This document shows positions 15,618-24,959 of a DNA stretch of 52,192 bases, one piece after another. The translations under genes and the position numbers were made by a program. Under the pieces are notes generated by a model. The model had not been told where the DNA came from and made no database searches. It worked only from the letters and a program-made list of their open reading frames with translations. Source of the stretch: DATFPK01 sp035264885 (GTDB lineage: Bacteria > Actinomycetota > Thermoleophilia > Solirubrobacterales > 70-9); assembly GCA_035264885.1 (NCBI GenBank), contig DATFPK010000031.1:1-52192 (forward strand), written 5' to 3'. Position 1 is the first letter of the stretch. Each line of letters opens with the position of its first letter.

Positions 15618-16199
15618 ATGGTCCTCAGCGATCGCACCATCAAGCAGGAGATCGACGCAGGAAGAATTGCGTTCGATCCGTTCGATCCGGCGATGGTCCA
15701 GCCCTCGAGCGTCGACGTCCGGGTGGACCGCCAGTTCCGCGTCTTCCACAACGCGCGGTACCCCTACATCGACGTCCGCCAGCCGATGGACGACCTCACC
15801 GAGCTGGTCGAGGTCGCGGACGAGGAGCCGTTCATCCTCCACCCGCGGGAGTTCGTGCTCGGTCAGACGCTCGAGCGGGTCCGCCTTCCCGGAGACCTGG
15901 TCGCCCGGCTCGAGGGCAAGTCGAGCCTCGGCCGTCTCGGGCTCCTGATCCATTCCACCGCGGGATTCGTCGACGCCGGGTTCCAGGGCAACCTGACACT
16001 CGAGCTGTCGAACGTCGCCAACCTGCCGATCACGATCTACCACGGCATGCCGATCGGCCAGATCTCGTTCATGCGGATGGACGGTCCGGTCGAAAATCCC
16101 TACGGCTCCGAGGAGACCGGCAGCAAGTACCAGGGCCAGGCCGAGCCGACGCCCAGCCGCTTCCACCTCAACTTCGAGCGGGACAAGGCCGGCGCCTGA
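15618..16199 (+). CDS. dcd: dCTP deaminase
   Basis: The 193-residue enzyme deaminates dCTP to dUTP for thymidylate synthesis. Family motifs are MVLSDRTIKQEI at the start, QPSSVDVRVD near residue 30, LEGKSSLGRLGL near 100, HSTAGFVDAGFQGNLTLELS near 115 and GMPIGQISF near 146. The Glu of GFQG-LTLE and the Ser/Arg of GKSSLGR form the active site. Whether it is a mono- or bifunctional (dUMP-forming) type cannot be decided by eye. The ATG lies 10 nt after a TAGACT box. Confidence 0.95.
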   Translation: MVLSDRTIKQEIDAGRIAFDPFDPAMVQPSSVDVRVDRQFRVFHNARYPYIDVRQPMDDLTELVEVADEEPFILHPREFVLGQTLERVRLPGDLVARLEGKSSLGRLGLLIHSTAGFVDAGFQGNLTLELSNVANLPITIYHGMPIGQISFMRMDGPVENPYGSEETGSKYQGQAEPTPSRFHLNFERDKAGA

Positions 16200-16233
16200 G
16201 CGGCGTCCGGCGGGACCCGCCGGGACCCGCCGT

Positions 16234-16239
16234 TACCAT
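16234..16239 (+). promoter_or_regulatory. Candidate -10 box (TACCAT) of tatA
   Basis: The hexamer ends 6 nt before the tatA ATG, as expected for a leaderless tatAC message. Confidence 0.5.
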
Positions 16240-16245
16240 TCGGGC

Positions 16246-16500
16246 ATGCCCAACGTCGGACCGCTCGAGCTGATCGTCGTCCTGATCATCGCCCTGATCG
16301 TCTTCGGCCCGAAGCGCCTGCCCGAGCTCGGGCGCTCGCTCGGGCGCGGCATCCGCGAGTTCCGCGGCTCGATCAGCGGCGACAAGGGGGACGACGAGGA
16401 CGACGACGAGGTGCGGGAGCTCGAGCACTCCCGGGCGCAGGCGAAGGCCGAGCCGGTCGAGCCCGTCGAGGGCGAGGTAGTCGCCGACAAGCGAAGCTGA
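16246..16500 (+). CDS. tatA: Sec-independent protein translocase TatA/TatB-type subunit
   Basis: The 84-residue protein has one N-terminal membrane segment followed by FGPKRLPELGRSLG (residues 21-34), the Phe-Gly hinge and amphipathic helix of TatA/TatB. An acidic tail follows. It forms the translocation pore with TatC for folded twin-arginine proteins. It lies 10 nt upstream of tatC. The Rieske protein QcrA in this window has a twin-arginine motif and is a likely client. Confidence 0.93.
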   Translation: MPNVGPLELIVVLIIALIVFGPKRLPELGRSLGRGIREFRGSISGDKGDDEDDDEVRELEHSRAQAKAEPVEPVEGEVVADKRS

Positions 16501-16510
16501 GGGCGGCGCG

Positions 16511-17278
16511 ATGGCCCGCTTGAGGCCGGTCGCCCACGAAGACCGCCTGACCCTCGTCGAGCACCTCGACGAGTTGCGAACCCGGATCATCGTCTGCCTC
16601 GCCGTGCTGGCCGTGGCGATGGGCCTGTGCTTCTGGCAGAACGACCTGCTGCTCGACATCGCCCAGGCGCCGTTGCCCGACGATCGCGAGCAGCTCACGA
16701 CCTTCGGCGTCACCGAGCCGTTCACGACGACGCTGACCGTCTCCGCGTACTTCGCGATCCTGCTCTCGCTGCCGATCCTGCTCTACCAGCTCTTCGCCTA
16801 CATCCTGCCGGCCTTCTCCGATCAGGAGCGGCGGACGGTCATGCCCTTCCTGCTGCTGATCCCGGTTTTGTTCCTCGCCGGGGTCGCCTTCGCCTACTTC
16901 GTCGTGATGCCGCCCGCCTTGAGCTTCTTGACCGACTTCAACGACGACCAGCTCAACATCCAGCTCAGGGCCCGCGAGTACTACTCGTTCTTCGTCACGA
17001 TGCTCGCGGCGATGGGCCTCATCTTCGAGGTCCCGATGGCGATCCTCGCCGTGACGAGGCTGGGCATCGTCACCCCTGACCAGCTCGCCCAGAACCGCCG
17101 CTACGCGATCCTCGTGATCGCGGTCGTGGCGATGCTGCTGCCGAGCGTCGACCCGATCACCATGCTGATCGAGATGATCCCCCTGATCGTCCTCTTCGAG
17201 TTGAGTATCTTGCTCGCTCGCGCCTTCGGGACGTCCGGCGGGCGCGCCGCCTCCGAGCCCTCCACCCAGGAGCCCTGA
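16511..17278 (+). CDS. tatC: Sec-independent protein translocase TatC
   Basis: The 255-residue integral membrane protein has six predicted spans. TatC signatures are present: LVEHLDELRTRI near residue 16, ITEPF-like VTEPFTTTL near 69, FLAGVAFAYFVVMPPALSFL near 118, and FEVPMAILAVTRLGIVTP near 170. It binds the twin-arginine signal. It sits directly after tatA, and the next reading frame follows after only 6 nt, so all three genes are probably co-transcribed. Confidence 0.96.
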   Translation: MARLRPVAHEDRLTLVEHLDELRTRIIVCLAVLAVAMGLCFWQNDLLLDIAQAPLPDDREQLTTFGVTEPFTTTLTVSAYFAILLSLPILLYQLFAYILPAFSDQERRTVMPFLLLIPVLFLAGVAFAYFVVMPPALSFLTDFNDDQLNIQLRAREYYSFFVTMLAAMGLIFEVPMAILAVTRLGIVTPDQLAQNRRYAILVIAVVAMLLPSVDPITMLIEMIPLIVLFELSILLARAFGTSGGRAASEPSTQEP

Positions 17279-17284
17279 CCCTCG

Positions 17285-18073
17285 TTGCTCTTCGACCTGC
17301 GTGGAAAGAGGAAGCGCTTCATCCAGGTGATCTACGCGCTGCTGGCCGTGCTCATGGGCGGCGGCCTGATCTTCTTCGGGATCGGCAGCGACGTGCAGGG
17401 CGGGCTGTTCGATGCCTTCTCGGACCAGAGCGGCTCCACGGCCAGCTTCGCCGACGAAGCCGACGACGTCGAGGAGAAGCTGGAGACCCAGCCGAACAAC
17501 GAGAACCTGCTCGCCCAGCTGATTCGCACCCGCTACAGCGCCGGCAATGCCGGCATCGAGGTCGACGAGACGGGGCAGCAGTCGGTGACGAACGAGGCCC
17601 GGGAGGAGTTCGAGAAGGCGGCTGACGCCTGGGACCGCTACCTCAAGGCCGCCGGGCAGAAGCCCGACCCGAACCTGGCGCTCCTGGCCGCGAACGTCTC
17701 GTTCCTGCTCGCGCAGACCTCGTCCACCGCGGACGAGGCCGACGCCAACCTGAAGGCCGCCGCCGATGCGCAGGAGATCGTCGCGAAGGCGCGGCCGAAC
17801 GTCGGCACTCTGAGCACGCTCGCCACCTACGCGTACTACAGCCTCGACTTCGAGGCGGGCGACGCTGCCCGCGACAGGGCGGTGGCCGAGTCGCCGAAGC
17901 CGAGGCGGAAGGCGATCGAGCGCCAGCTCGAGTCGATTCGCAAGGCGGCCAAGGTCTTCGAGAAGCAGGCCGAAGCGGCGCGGAAGGCGTCCGCCGGCAA
18001 GAAGGGCGAGGCGCTCGAGAACCCGCTGGGCGGGCTCTCCGGCGGTGGCTCCGGCGCCGCCCCCGCCCCCTAG
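17285..18073 (+). CDS. Membrane-anchored helical (TPR-like) protein, function unknown
   Basis: The TTG start at 17285 gives 262 residues. A short basic N-terminus (RGKRKRF) is followed by one membrane segment (about 13-33). A long helical region contains TPR-like repeats, for example EEFEKAADAWDRYLKAAGQ, and the tail is Gly/Ala/Pro-rich. The helical part is likely extracytoplasmic. It lies 6 nt downstream of tatC, implying a link to the Tat operon, although a role in export is only a guess. Confidence 0.65.
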   Translation: MLFDLRGKRKRFIQVIYALLAVLMGGGLIFFGIGSDVQGGLFDAFSDQSGSTASFADEADDVEEKLETQPNNENLLAQLIRTRYSAGNAGIEVDETGQQSVTNEAREEFEKAADAWDRYLKAAGQKPDPNLALLAANVSFLLAQTSSTADEADANLKAAADAQEIVAKARPNVGTLSTLATYAYYSLDFEAGDAARDRAVAESPKPRRKAIERQLESIRKAAKVFEKQAEAARKASAGKKGEALENPLGGLSGGGSGAAPAP

Positions 18074-18114
18074 CCGCCTCCTCCGCCGGCCGTGCCGGGG
18101 CAGGTTTGCCTTCC

Positions 18115-18120
18115 TATAAT
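18115..18120 (+). promoter_or_regulatory. Candidate -10 box (TATAAT) of tRNA-Lys
   Basis: A perfect TATAAT in a GC-rich region ends 41 nt before the mature tRNA-Lys, leaving a short 5' leader for RNase P. No clear -35 box is visible. Confidence 0.6.
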
Positions 18121-18161
18121 CCGTCGCGGCCTCGGCGAGATCCGGGGCCGCCGCTTCACCG

Positions 18162-18234
18162 GGGCCGTTAGCTCAACTGGTAGAGCAGGAGACTCTTAAT
18201 CTCAAGGTTGAAGGTTCGAGTCCTTCACGGCCCA
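18162..18234 (+). tRNA. tRNA-Lys (anticodon CTT)
   Basis: The 73-nt cloverleaf has acceptor arms gggccgt (18162-18168) and acggccc (18227-18233). It also has the D-arm box TTAGCTCAACTGGTAGAGC, a seven-base anticodon loop with CTT at 18195-18197, and the T-arm GGTTCGAGTCC. The discriminator base is A and the 3' CCA is not encoded. The 142 bp between it and the response regulator show only a weak hairpin (18269-18282). Confidence 0.97.
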
Positions 18235-18376
18235 TCACGCGCACCCCCCGACTCATGCGTGTGTCCAGCGGGTATCAACCCGGTTTGCATCCATCCGCCG
18301 ATTCGGGGATCATCGCTGCCGCGCAGGCGGTGTCCGGGCCTCCCTTCGCGGGAGACGACCGGCCCCCCACGCGGAT

Positions 18377-19126
18377 ATGGAAATGCAGACGAGCGACCTC
18401 GGGGGGACCGGACCGACGATCCTGGTGATCGAGGACGACGCGGAGATCCGCGATCTCGTCCGCGTGATCATGGAGCGCCAGGGGATGCGGGTGATCGAGG
18501 CCCGTGACGGTCGCGATGGGCTGCGCTCGTTCTATGAGTCGAAGCCGGACGTCGTCGTCCTCGACATCTCGCTGCCCGAGATCGACGGCTGGCAGGCGCT
18601 GGCACGGATCCGCGAGCTGAGCGAGACCCCGGTGATGATGCTGACCGCCGCCGACCAGGAGCTCGAGAAGGTGCGCGGCCTGCGCAACGGCGCCGACGAC
18701 TACGTCACGAAGCCGTTCGGACGGCTTGAGCTCCAGGCTCGGATCGAAGCGCTGCTGCGGCGGGGCGGCAGCCAAGAGGACGACGTGCGGACGATCGACG
18801 ACGGCACGATCGAGATCGACCTGGCGGCGCGCGAGACCCGGGTGGACGGGAACAAGGTCGAGCTCACGCCGACCGAGTTCAAGCTGCTCGTGGCTCTGGC
18901 GCGACACCCCGACCAGGTCCTCAGCCCCACCCAGCTCCTCGGCATGGCGTGGGGTGATCCGACCGGTGACCCGCAGCGGGTCAAGCTCTATGTCAGCTAC
19001 CTGCGCCGCAAGCTGGTCGACGCGGCCGGGATCGACCCCGTTCGGACCATGCGCGGGTTCGGCTACCGGTACAGCCCGCGCGCGGTAGACCAGCCCGAGT
19101 CCGCCAACGGGGACGGCAGCGGCTGA
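18377..19126 (+). CDS. OmpR/PhoB-family response regulator
   Basis: The 249-residue protein has a receiver domain (about 14-130) and a winged-helix output domain (about 140-235). The acidic pocket is IEDDAE, the phosphoacceptor Asp is in VVLDISLPEIDG near residue 63, and Lys is in VTKPFG. The output domain ends in MRGFGYRYSP, as in PhoB. It is followed by a PAS histidine kinase, its probable partner. The signal sensed and the regulon are unknown; divergent promoters lie about 1.3 kb downstream. Confidence 0.92.
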   Translation: MEMQTSDLGGTGPTILVIEDDAEIRDLVRVIMERQGMRVIEARDGRDGLRSFYESKPDVVVLDISLPEIDGWQALARIRELSETPVMMLTAADQELEKVRGLRNGADDYVTKPFGRLELQARIEALLRRGGSQEDDVRTIDDGTIEIDLAARETRVDGNKVELTPTEFKLLVALARHPDQVLSPTQLLGMAWGDPTGDPQRVKLYVSYLRRKLVDAAGIDPVRTMRGFGYRYSPRAVDQPESANGDGSG

Positions 19127-19224
19127 GCCCTCGGCGCCCCTCCAGCCAGGACGAGCCCGTCCGCGGCGCCTTTGGCCTCGGCGAGCTCGGCGAGCTCGAC
19201 CCCGCGCTCCAGATCCAGGCCGAG

Positions 19225-20358
19225 GTGGCCCGGAACATGGCCGAGGGGGTGATGATGGTCCGCGCCGAGGATGGCGTGATCCTCTACGCGAACCCGAAGT
19301 TCGAGCAGATCTTCGGCTACGCCCCCGGCGAGCTCGACGGGCGGCCGGTGACCGATCTTCACCTGCCCGACGAGCCCCAGGACGAGCTCAGCTCGCTGAG
19401 CATCCAGGCTCGGCTCCGCCAGGCCGGCACAGCCGAGTTCGAGGCCCGCAACGTCCGCAAGGACGGGACGCCGATCCGCTGCCGCGGAACCGCGTCTATC
19501 CTCGACCACCCGCAATACGGCCCGGTGTGGATCGCGGTCCAGCGCGATGTCACCGAGGAGTGGCGGGCAAGGAAGCCGACGGAGGAGGCCGAGCTCGCGA
19601 GCGAGGGGTTCTTCGCGATGATCACCCACGAGCTCCGCACGCCGCTGACCTCGATCATCGGCTACACCGACCTGATCCGGGACTTCGAGTCCGAGGGCAT
19701 GACCGAGGACGGCCGGCGCTTCCTCGAGGCCGTCTGGCGCAATGCCCAGCGCCAGCTCCGCCTGGTCGACGACCTGCTGACGCACATCTCGATCGAGGGG
19801 GGCAGCTTCGACATCGTCTTCGCCCCGGTGGACCCGGCCCAGGTCGTACGGGACGCGGTCGAGGAGGTCGCTCCGGCGGCCGCGGCCGCCGGCATCCAGA
19901 TCCGGCAGGCGTGCGGAGCGGCTCCCTGGGTGCTCGGCGACGCCGATCGCCTCGTCCAGGCGGTCGGCAACATCCTCTCCAACGCGGTCAAGTTCTCTCC
20001 TCCGGATGCCGTCGTCGAGGTGCGGCTGGGCAGCGGGGACGGCGAGGTGACGGTGGCGGTGGACGACGAGGGCCCGGGCATCCCGGAGCCCGAGCGGGAG
20101 CGCCTCTTCGAGCCCCTCTACCGGGCCGAGAGCGCGCGCCGCCGGTTCGTCCGCGGCAGCGGCCTGGGCCTCTCGATCGCCCGGGCGCTGATCGAGGCCC
20201 ACGAGGGCCGCATCGGGGTGCAGAGCAGCCCGCGGGGCGGGGCGCTGTTCAGGATCTCCCTGCCGGTGCCGGACCTGGAGGTCGGGCTGGGAGCCGGTCG
20301 GGAGGAGGCGCGAGCAGGCGCCGGAGGCGAGCCCGCCGGGGACGAGGACGAGGCCTAG
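19225..20358 (+). CDS. Soluble PAS-domain sensor histidine kinase
   Basis: The 377-residue kinase has an N-terminal PAS domain with PAC segment (about 1-115), a HisKA H-box (AMITHELRTPLTSIIGYTDL, near 131), an N-box (NILSNAVKFSP) and G-boxes (DDEGPGIP, GSGLGLSIAR). No membrane segment is seen, so it senses inside the cell. GTG 19225 is the first canonical start, but the same frame is open upstream with coding-like sequence (GELDPALQIQAEVARNM) to a CTG at 19123 overlapping the regulator stop. The true N-terminus may be up to 34 residues longer. Its stop shares CTAG with a small gene on the other strand. Confidence 0.88.
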   Translation: MARNMAEGVMMVRAEDGVILYANPKFEQIFGYAPGELDGRPVTDLHLPDEPQDELSSLSIQARLRQAGTAEFEARNVRKDGTPIRCRGTASILDHPQYGPVWIAVQRDVTEEWRARKPTEEAELASEGFFAMITHELRTPLTSIIGYTDLIRDFESEGMTEDGRRFLEAVWRNAQRQLRLVDDLLTHISIEGGSFDIVFAPVDPAQVVRDAVEEVAPAAAAAGIQIRQACGAAPWVLGDADRLVQAVGNILSNAVKFSPPDAVVEVRLGSGDGEVTVAVDDEGPGIPEPERERLFEPLYRAESARRRFVRGSGLGLSIARALIEAHEGRIGVQSSPRGGALFRISLPVPDLEVGLGAGREEARAGAGGEPAGDEDEA

Positions 20359-20465
20359 CGGACGATGTCGTGCCGCGATCCCGCCGTCTGGTACCCGACG
20401 TACCAGGCGAGATGACGGACCGCGTTGATGCTGGCCAGAGCGGGCGACAGCAGCAGCTTCATCAA
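20355..20465 (-). CDS. Small protein of 36 residues, function unknown
   Basis: The minus-strand frame reads MMKLLLSPALASINAVRHLA, then WYVGYQTAGSRHDIVR. Third codon positions are almost all G or C, as in neighbouring genes. A TAGGAT hexamer (20472-20477) ends exactly 6 nt before the TTG at 20465, the spacing of other leaderless genes here; the ATG at 20462 is the alternative. The product has a hydrophobic N-terminal half and an aromatic Trp-Tyr-Gly-Tyr centre. It is convergent with the histidine kinase, and both use the same CTAG for their stops. I recognise no family. Confidence 0.55.
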   Translation of the reverse strand: MMKLLLSPALASINAVRHLAWYVGYQTAGSRHDIVR

Positions 20466-20471
20466 GGCGAA

Positions 20472-20477
20472 ATCCTA
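20472..20477 (-). promoter_or_regulatory. Candidate -10 box (TAGGAT) of the 36-residue gene
   Basis: Read on the minus strand, it ends 6 nt before the TTG codon. It faces away from the TACACT box at 20579-20584, and the inverted repeat at 20548-20562 lies between them. Confidence 0.5.
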
Positions 20478-20547
20478 TTCTCCGGTTCGGCGGCTCTCTC
20501 CCATCACCCTGCTATTTGCGGGGTTTCCGGGAAGCTGACGCTTGAAT

Positions 20548-20562
20548 ACCCCGTTTCGGGGT
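20548..20562. promoter_or_regulatory. Inverted repeat accccg/cggggt between divergent promoters
   Basis: Perfect 6-bp arms with a 3-nt centre lie between the two divergent -10 boxes. It could be an operator acting on both, possibly for the adjacent response regulator. No T-run follows on either strand, so a terminator role is less likely. Confidence 0.4.
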
Positions 20563-20578
20563 CAACTAATCCGCTTCG

Positions 20579-20584
20579 TACACT
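20579..20584 (+). promoter_or_regulatory. Candidate -10 box (TACACT)
   Basis: The hexamer ends 6 nt before the ATG at 20591, placing the transcript start at or near the first base of the short leader ORF. Confidence 0.5.
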
Positions 20585-20590
20585 GCCCGC

Positions 20591-20632
20591 ATGAGGGTCG
20601 GGATCAGCGCCGCGAACCTGGTTCGCCTGTGA
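20591..20632 (+). CDS. Possible 13-residue leader peptide
   Basis: The ORF encodes MRVGISAANLVRL and stops at TGA 20630-20632. It begins 6 nt after a -10-like box. Its stop overlaps the ribosome binding site GAGGGG (20631-20636) of the membrane protein gene that follows in another frame. This layout is that of a leaderless upstream ORF that could control translation of the next gene. It may equally be chance. Confidence 0.35.
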   Translation: MRVGISAANLVRL

Positions 20633-20640
20633 GGGGAATC

Positions 20641-21341
20641 GTGCCGAGGATGCGCCGTAGCGATACGGCCCGGCGGCGGCGCTCGGAGCGGATCACGGTC
20701 GGCCTGGCGGCGGCCTCGGTCGCCGGAGCGGGGACGGTGATCAGCAGCCAGTTCACGCGGATGCTCCGCCGCCGCCGCCGCCAGCGCGAGGGCGGCCAGG
20801 GGCTGATCGAGAACGCCCCGGTCGCGGCGCTTGACACGGTCGGGGTGGCGGTCGAGGGCTATTCCGCGGCCCCGCGGTCGGAGACCGTGCTCCTCAACCT
20901 CCTCGGCGGTTTCCTCGGGTCGTTCGCGTTCGTGCGGATCTCGACCTGGGGGATCCGCAGCAACTGGTGGCCGTTCGGGAACGTCAGCGTCGGCGGCCGC
21001 CACATCCACCACTTCGTCCCCGGCATCCTGCTGGCCTTCGCCGCGGGCACCGCGAGCCTGCTGACCGACGACGAGGAGCTCGAGAACCGCCTGGCGGTCC
21101 CGATGGGCGTGGGGATGGGCCTGACCTTCGACGAGGCGGCGCTGTTGCTCGATCTGCGCGACGTCTACTGGACCCGCGAGGGGCTGCTCAGCGTCCAGGT
21201 CAGCTTCGGGGTCGCGGCGATCCTCAGCAGCGCGATCCTGACGATCCGGATGCTGGCCCGCGGAGAGCGCCGCCAGGAGGAGGCGGGGGTCATCCCCCGC
21301 GGCCACTCCTCTCACCACGCGCCCCCGCCGATCCCGGTCGG

Positions 21342-21345
<4 letters not shown>
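20641..21345 (+). CDS. Integral membrane protein with HIHHF motif, function unknown
   Basis: The GTG at 20641, preceded by GAGGGG, gives 234 residues; ATG 20650 is also possible. The N-terminus is very basic (RRSDTARRRRSER) and a second basic run (MLRRRRRQRE) lies near residue 43. Three or four membrane segments follow, with GGRHIHHFVPGILLAFAAG near residue 118. An acidic loop (LTDDEELE) and TFDEAALLLDL follow. The His cluster and DE residues next to a membrane segment could bind a metal. The C-terminus is His-rich (GHSSHHAP). No function can be named. Confidence 0.65.
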
Positions 21346-22643
<1,298 letters not shown>

Positions 22644-22705
22644 CGGCGACCGTCCTCTAGACGCCAAACAGTCATTGCGGGTGATTGTGACGACTGGGCG
22701 GGCGC

Positions 22706-23434
22706 CTACGCGGCTTCGCCGTAGCGGCGATCGTCGCCGAGCACCGGCACGGGCCGGCACATCTCGGTCAGCCTCGAGACCGTGCGCCTGCCGATCTGGT
22801 CCTCCAGCTCCTCGTGCGGGAGGTTCGTCGTGACGACGACCGAGCGCTGGGCCTCGTAGCGCTCGTTGACCAGGGCGTAGAGCTGCTCGAGCACCCAGTC
22901 CGAGCTCTTCTCGGCGCCGAGGTCGTCGATGTGGAGCAGGTCGACCGAGGTCAGCCTCTCGAAGAACGAGAGGTAGCCCTCGCCGCCCGGCTCGGCGTCG
23001 TAGGTGCGGCGGATCCGGGCCAGCAGCTTCGGCAGCGAGTAGATCGCGACGCTGTGGCCGGCCTCGCTGGCCGCCTTGGAGACGAGCATCGCGAGCGTCG
23101 TCTTGCCGGTGCCGGTGTCCCCGAAGAGCCAGAGCCCGCGGCCGGCGGCGAGGCGCTCGTCGAGCTCGCCGATGTACTCCCGCACCTCCTTGACCGCGGC
23201 GCGGGTCTGGAGGTCGCGGGCCATGTCGGAGACCGGGGGGCGGTCGAAGGACACGCCGCGGTAGCGCGGCGGGAGGACCGAAGACAGGCCTTTCGAGCGG
23301 GAGCGCCGGCGCCGCTGCTGCCGGCACTCACACGGGCGCGCCAGGTCCTCTGGGCCGACGATCCAGCCCGACCCGTCGCAGACGCCGGCGGGACAGGCCC
23401 GGTCTGAGACCTCGGCTGTGCCGAGCTGGGCCAA
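22706..23434 (-). CDS. DnaC/DnaI-like helicase loader (AAA+ ATPase)
   Basis: The 242-residue protein has an N-terminal zinc-binding region (CPAGVC near residue 14, CECR near 35), a basic linker, and a C-terminal AAA+ domain. Walker A is GDTGTGKTTLA near 105, Walker B is LLHIDDLGAEK near 168, and sensor 1 is VVVTTNLP near 200. Its position directly after dnaB supports the role of loading the replicative helicase at origins or restart sites. TTG 23434 adjoins the dnaB stop. It is not an IstB of a mobile element, since no transposase accompanies it. Confidence 0.88.
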   Translation of the reverse strand: MAQLGTAEVSDRACPAGVCDGSGWIVGPEDLARPCECRQQRRRRSRSKGLSSVLPPRYRGVSFDRPPVSDMARDLQTRAAVKEVREYIGELDERLAAGRGLWLFGDTGTGKTTLAMLVSKAASEAGHSVAIYSLPKLLARIRRTYDAEPGGEGYLSFFERLTSVDLLHIDDLGAEKSSDWVLEQLYALVNERYEAQRSVVVTTNLPHEELEDQIGRRTVSRLTEMCRPVPVLGDDRRYGEAA

Positions 23435-24850
23435 CTAGAACTCGATCCCGCCGGCCTCGGCGACCGGGAGACCCTCGCCCGACGAGCCCTCGGAGGCCGT
23501 CTCGCCATAGGCGCGGTCCATGAACTTCGGGTACTGGCTGATGAACGCGAGCTTGGTCACGCCGATCGGCCCGTTGCGGTGCTTGGCGATGATCACCTCG
23601 GCCAGCCCTTCGTCCTCGGACTCGGTGTCGTAGTACTCGTCGCGGTAGAGGAAGGCGACGAGGTCGGCGTCCTGCTCGATCTGGCCGCTCTCGCGGAGGT
23701 CGGAGAGGATCGGCCGCTTGTCGGGCCGCTGCTCGGGGGCGCGGGAGAGCTGGGAGATCGCGATCACCGGGATCTCGAGCTCGCGGGCGAGGATCTTCAG
23801 CCCACGGCTCATCTGGCCGACCTGCTCGACCCGGTTCGCCCTCGGGTCGTCGGCGCGCATGAGCTGCATGTAGTCGACGATCACGAGCCCCAGGCCCCCC
23901 TGCGCCTGGAGGGAGGCGTGGAGGCGCCGCGCCTTGGCCCGCAGGTCGAGCATGCCGAGGTCGGATGAGTCGTCGAACCAAAGCTGCGCCCGCTCGAGCT
24001 CGCCGCAGGCCCGCACGACCTTCGGCCAGTCGCGCTGGGCGACCTTGCCCTTGCGCAGCTTGTCGCCGGGGATCCGCGCCCGGTTGGCGATGAACCGCTG
24101 GGCGAGCTCGACCTCAGACATCTCGAGGGAGAAGAACGCGACCGGCTTGCCGTGCTTCACCGACACGTTCTCGGCGATGTTGGCGACCAGGGCGCTTTTC
24201 CCCATCGCGGGCCTAGCGGCGAGCACGATCAGGTTGCCGGGCTGGAAGCCGCCGGTCAGGGCGTCGAGGTCGCGGAAGCCGGACGGGGTGCCGGTGACCT
24301 CGGCGTCGCCGGTCGAGAGCTTCTCGAGCCGGTCGATCTCGTCGTGGAGGATGTCGCCGACGGTGCGGAAGTCGCTGGCCTGCTCCTTGTGGGCGACTTC
24401 GAAGAGGAGCTTCTCGGCCCGCTCGGAGAGCTCGCGGGGCACCCCCTGGCGCTCGTGGACCCAGGACTGGATCTCCTGCCCGGCGCCGAGCAGGCGACGC
24501 AGGAGCGAGTTCTCCTGGACGATCTCGGCGTAATGCTTGGCGTTGCCGGCCGCCGGCACCCCGGCGGCGAGCTCGGAGACGTAGTCCTTGCCGCCCGCCT
24601 CCTCGATCTGGCTGCGCTGGGTGAGCGCCTCGCCGACGCTGAGCTCGTCGACCGGCTTCGACGCCGCGTAGAGGTCGTGGATGCACTCGAAGATCAGCCG
24701 GTGCTTGTCGAGGTAGAAGTCCTCGCCGCTCAGCTTGACCTCGTCGACGACCTTGAGCACGGCCGGCTCGGCGACCAGCATCGCGCCGAGGACGGAGCGC
24801 TCGGCGTCGAGGTTCTGCGGCGGGACTTGGGCTGTCGGCGCTTGCGCCAT
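23435..24850 (-). CDS. dnaB: Replicative DNA helicase DnaB
   Basis: The 471-residue helicase has an N-terminal primase-interaction domain (PPQNLDAERSVLGAML near residue 10) and a RecA-like motor. Walker A is ARPAMGKSALVANIAEN near 214, Walker B is LVIVDYMQLM near 320. Other motifs are SRGLKILARELEIPVIAISQLSR and LRESGQIEQDADLVAFLYR. No intein is present. It is followed directly by its probable loader. A hairpin lies upstream, between rplI and this gene. Confidence 0.97.
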   Translation of the reverse strand: MAQAPTAQVPPQNLDAERSVLGAMLVAEPAVLKVVDEVKLSGEDFYLDKHRLIFECIHDLYAASKPVDELSVGEALTQRSQIEEAGGKDYVSELAAGVPAAGNAKHYAEIVQENSLLRRLLGAGQEIQSWVHERQGVPRELSERAEKLLFEVAHKEQASDFRTVGDILHDEIDRLEKLSTGDAEVTGTPSGFRDLDALTGGFQPGNLIVLAARPAMGKSALVANIAENVSVKHGKPVAFFSLEMSEVELAQRFIANRARIPGDKLRKGKVAQRDWPKVVRACGELERAQLWFDDSSDLGMLDLRAKARRLHASLQAQGGLGLVIVDYMQLMRADDPRANRVEQVGQMSRGLKILARELEIPVIAISQLSRAPEQRPDKRPILSDLRESGQIEQDADLVAFLYRDEYYDTESEDEGLAEVIIAKHRNGPIGVTKLAFISQYPKFMDRAYGETASEGSSGEGLPVAEAGGIEF

Positions 24851-24871
24851 CCGGGTCAGTTAGGCAGACGG

Positions 24872-24891
24872 CCCGGCGGGAACGCGCCGGG
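24872..24891. terminator. Hairpin between rplI and dnaB
   Basis: Arms cccggcg and cgccggg form a perfect 7-bp stem with a 6-nt loop in the 109-bp gap downstream of rplI. There is no T-run, so it is a weak terminator or an mRNA processing site at best. Confidence 0.35.
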
Positions 24892-24959
24892 AGGCCACCG
24901 AACCACAGACGGGCGCGCCCGGCAGGGGCGAATGCCCGATTTGCGGAACGTTTCTGCGC

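Noticed and set aside
22706..23434. DnaC-like ATPase considered as IstB of an insertion sequence
   Set aside because: It has an N-terminal zinc region, lies directly after dnaB, and no transposase gene is adjacent.
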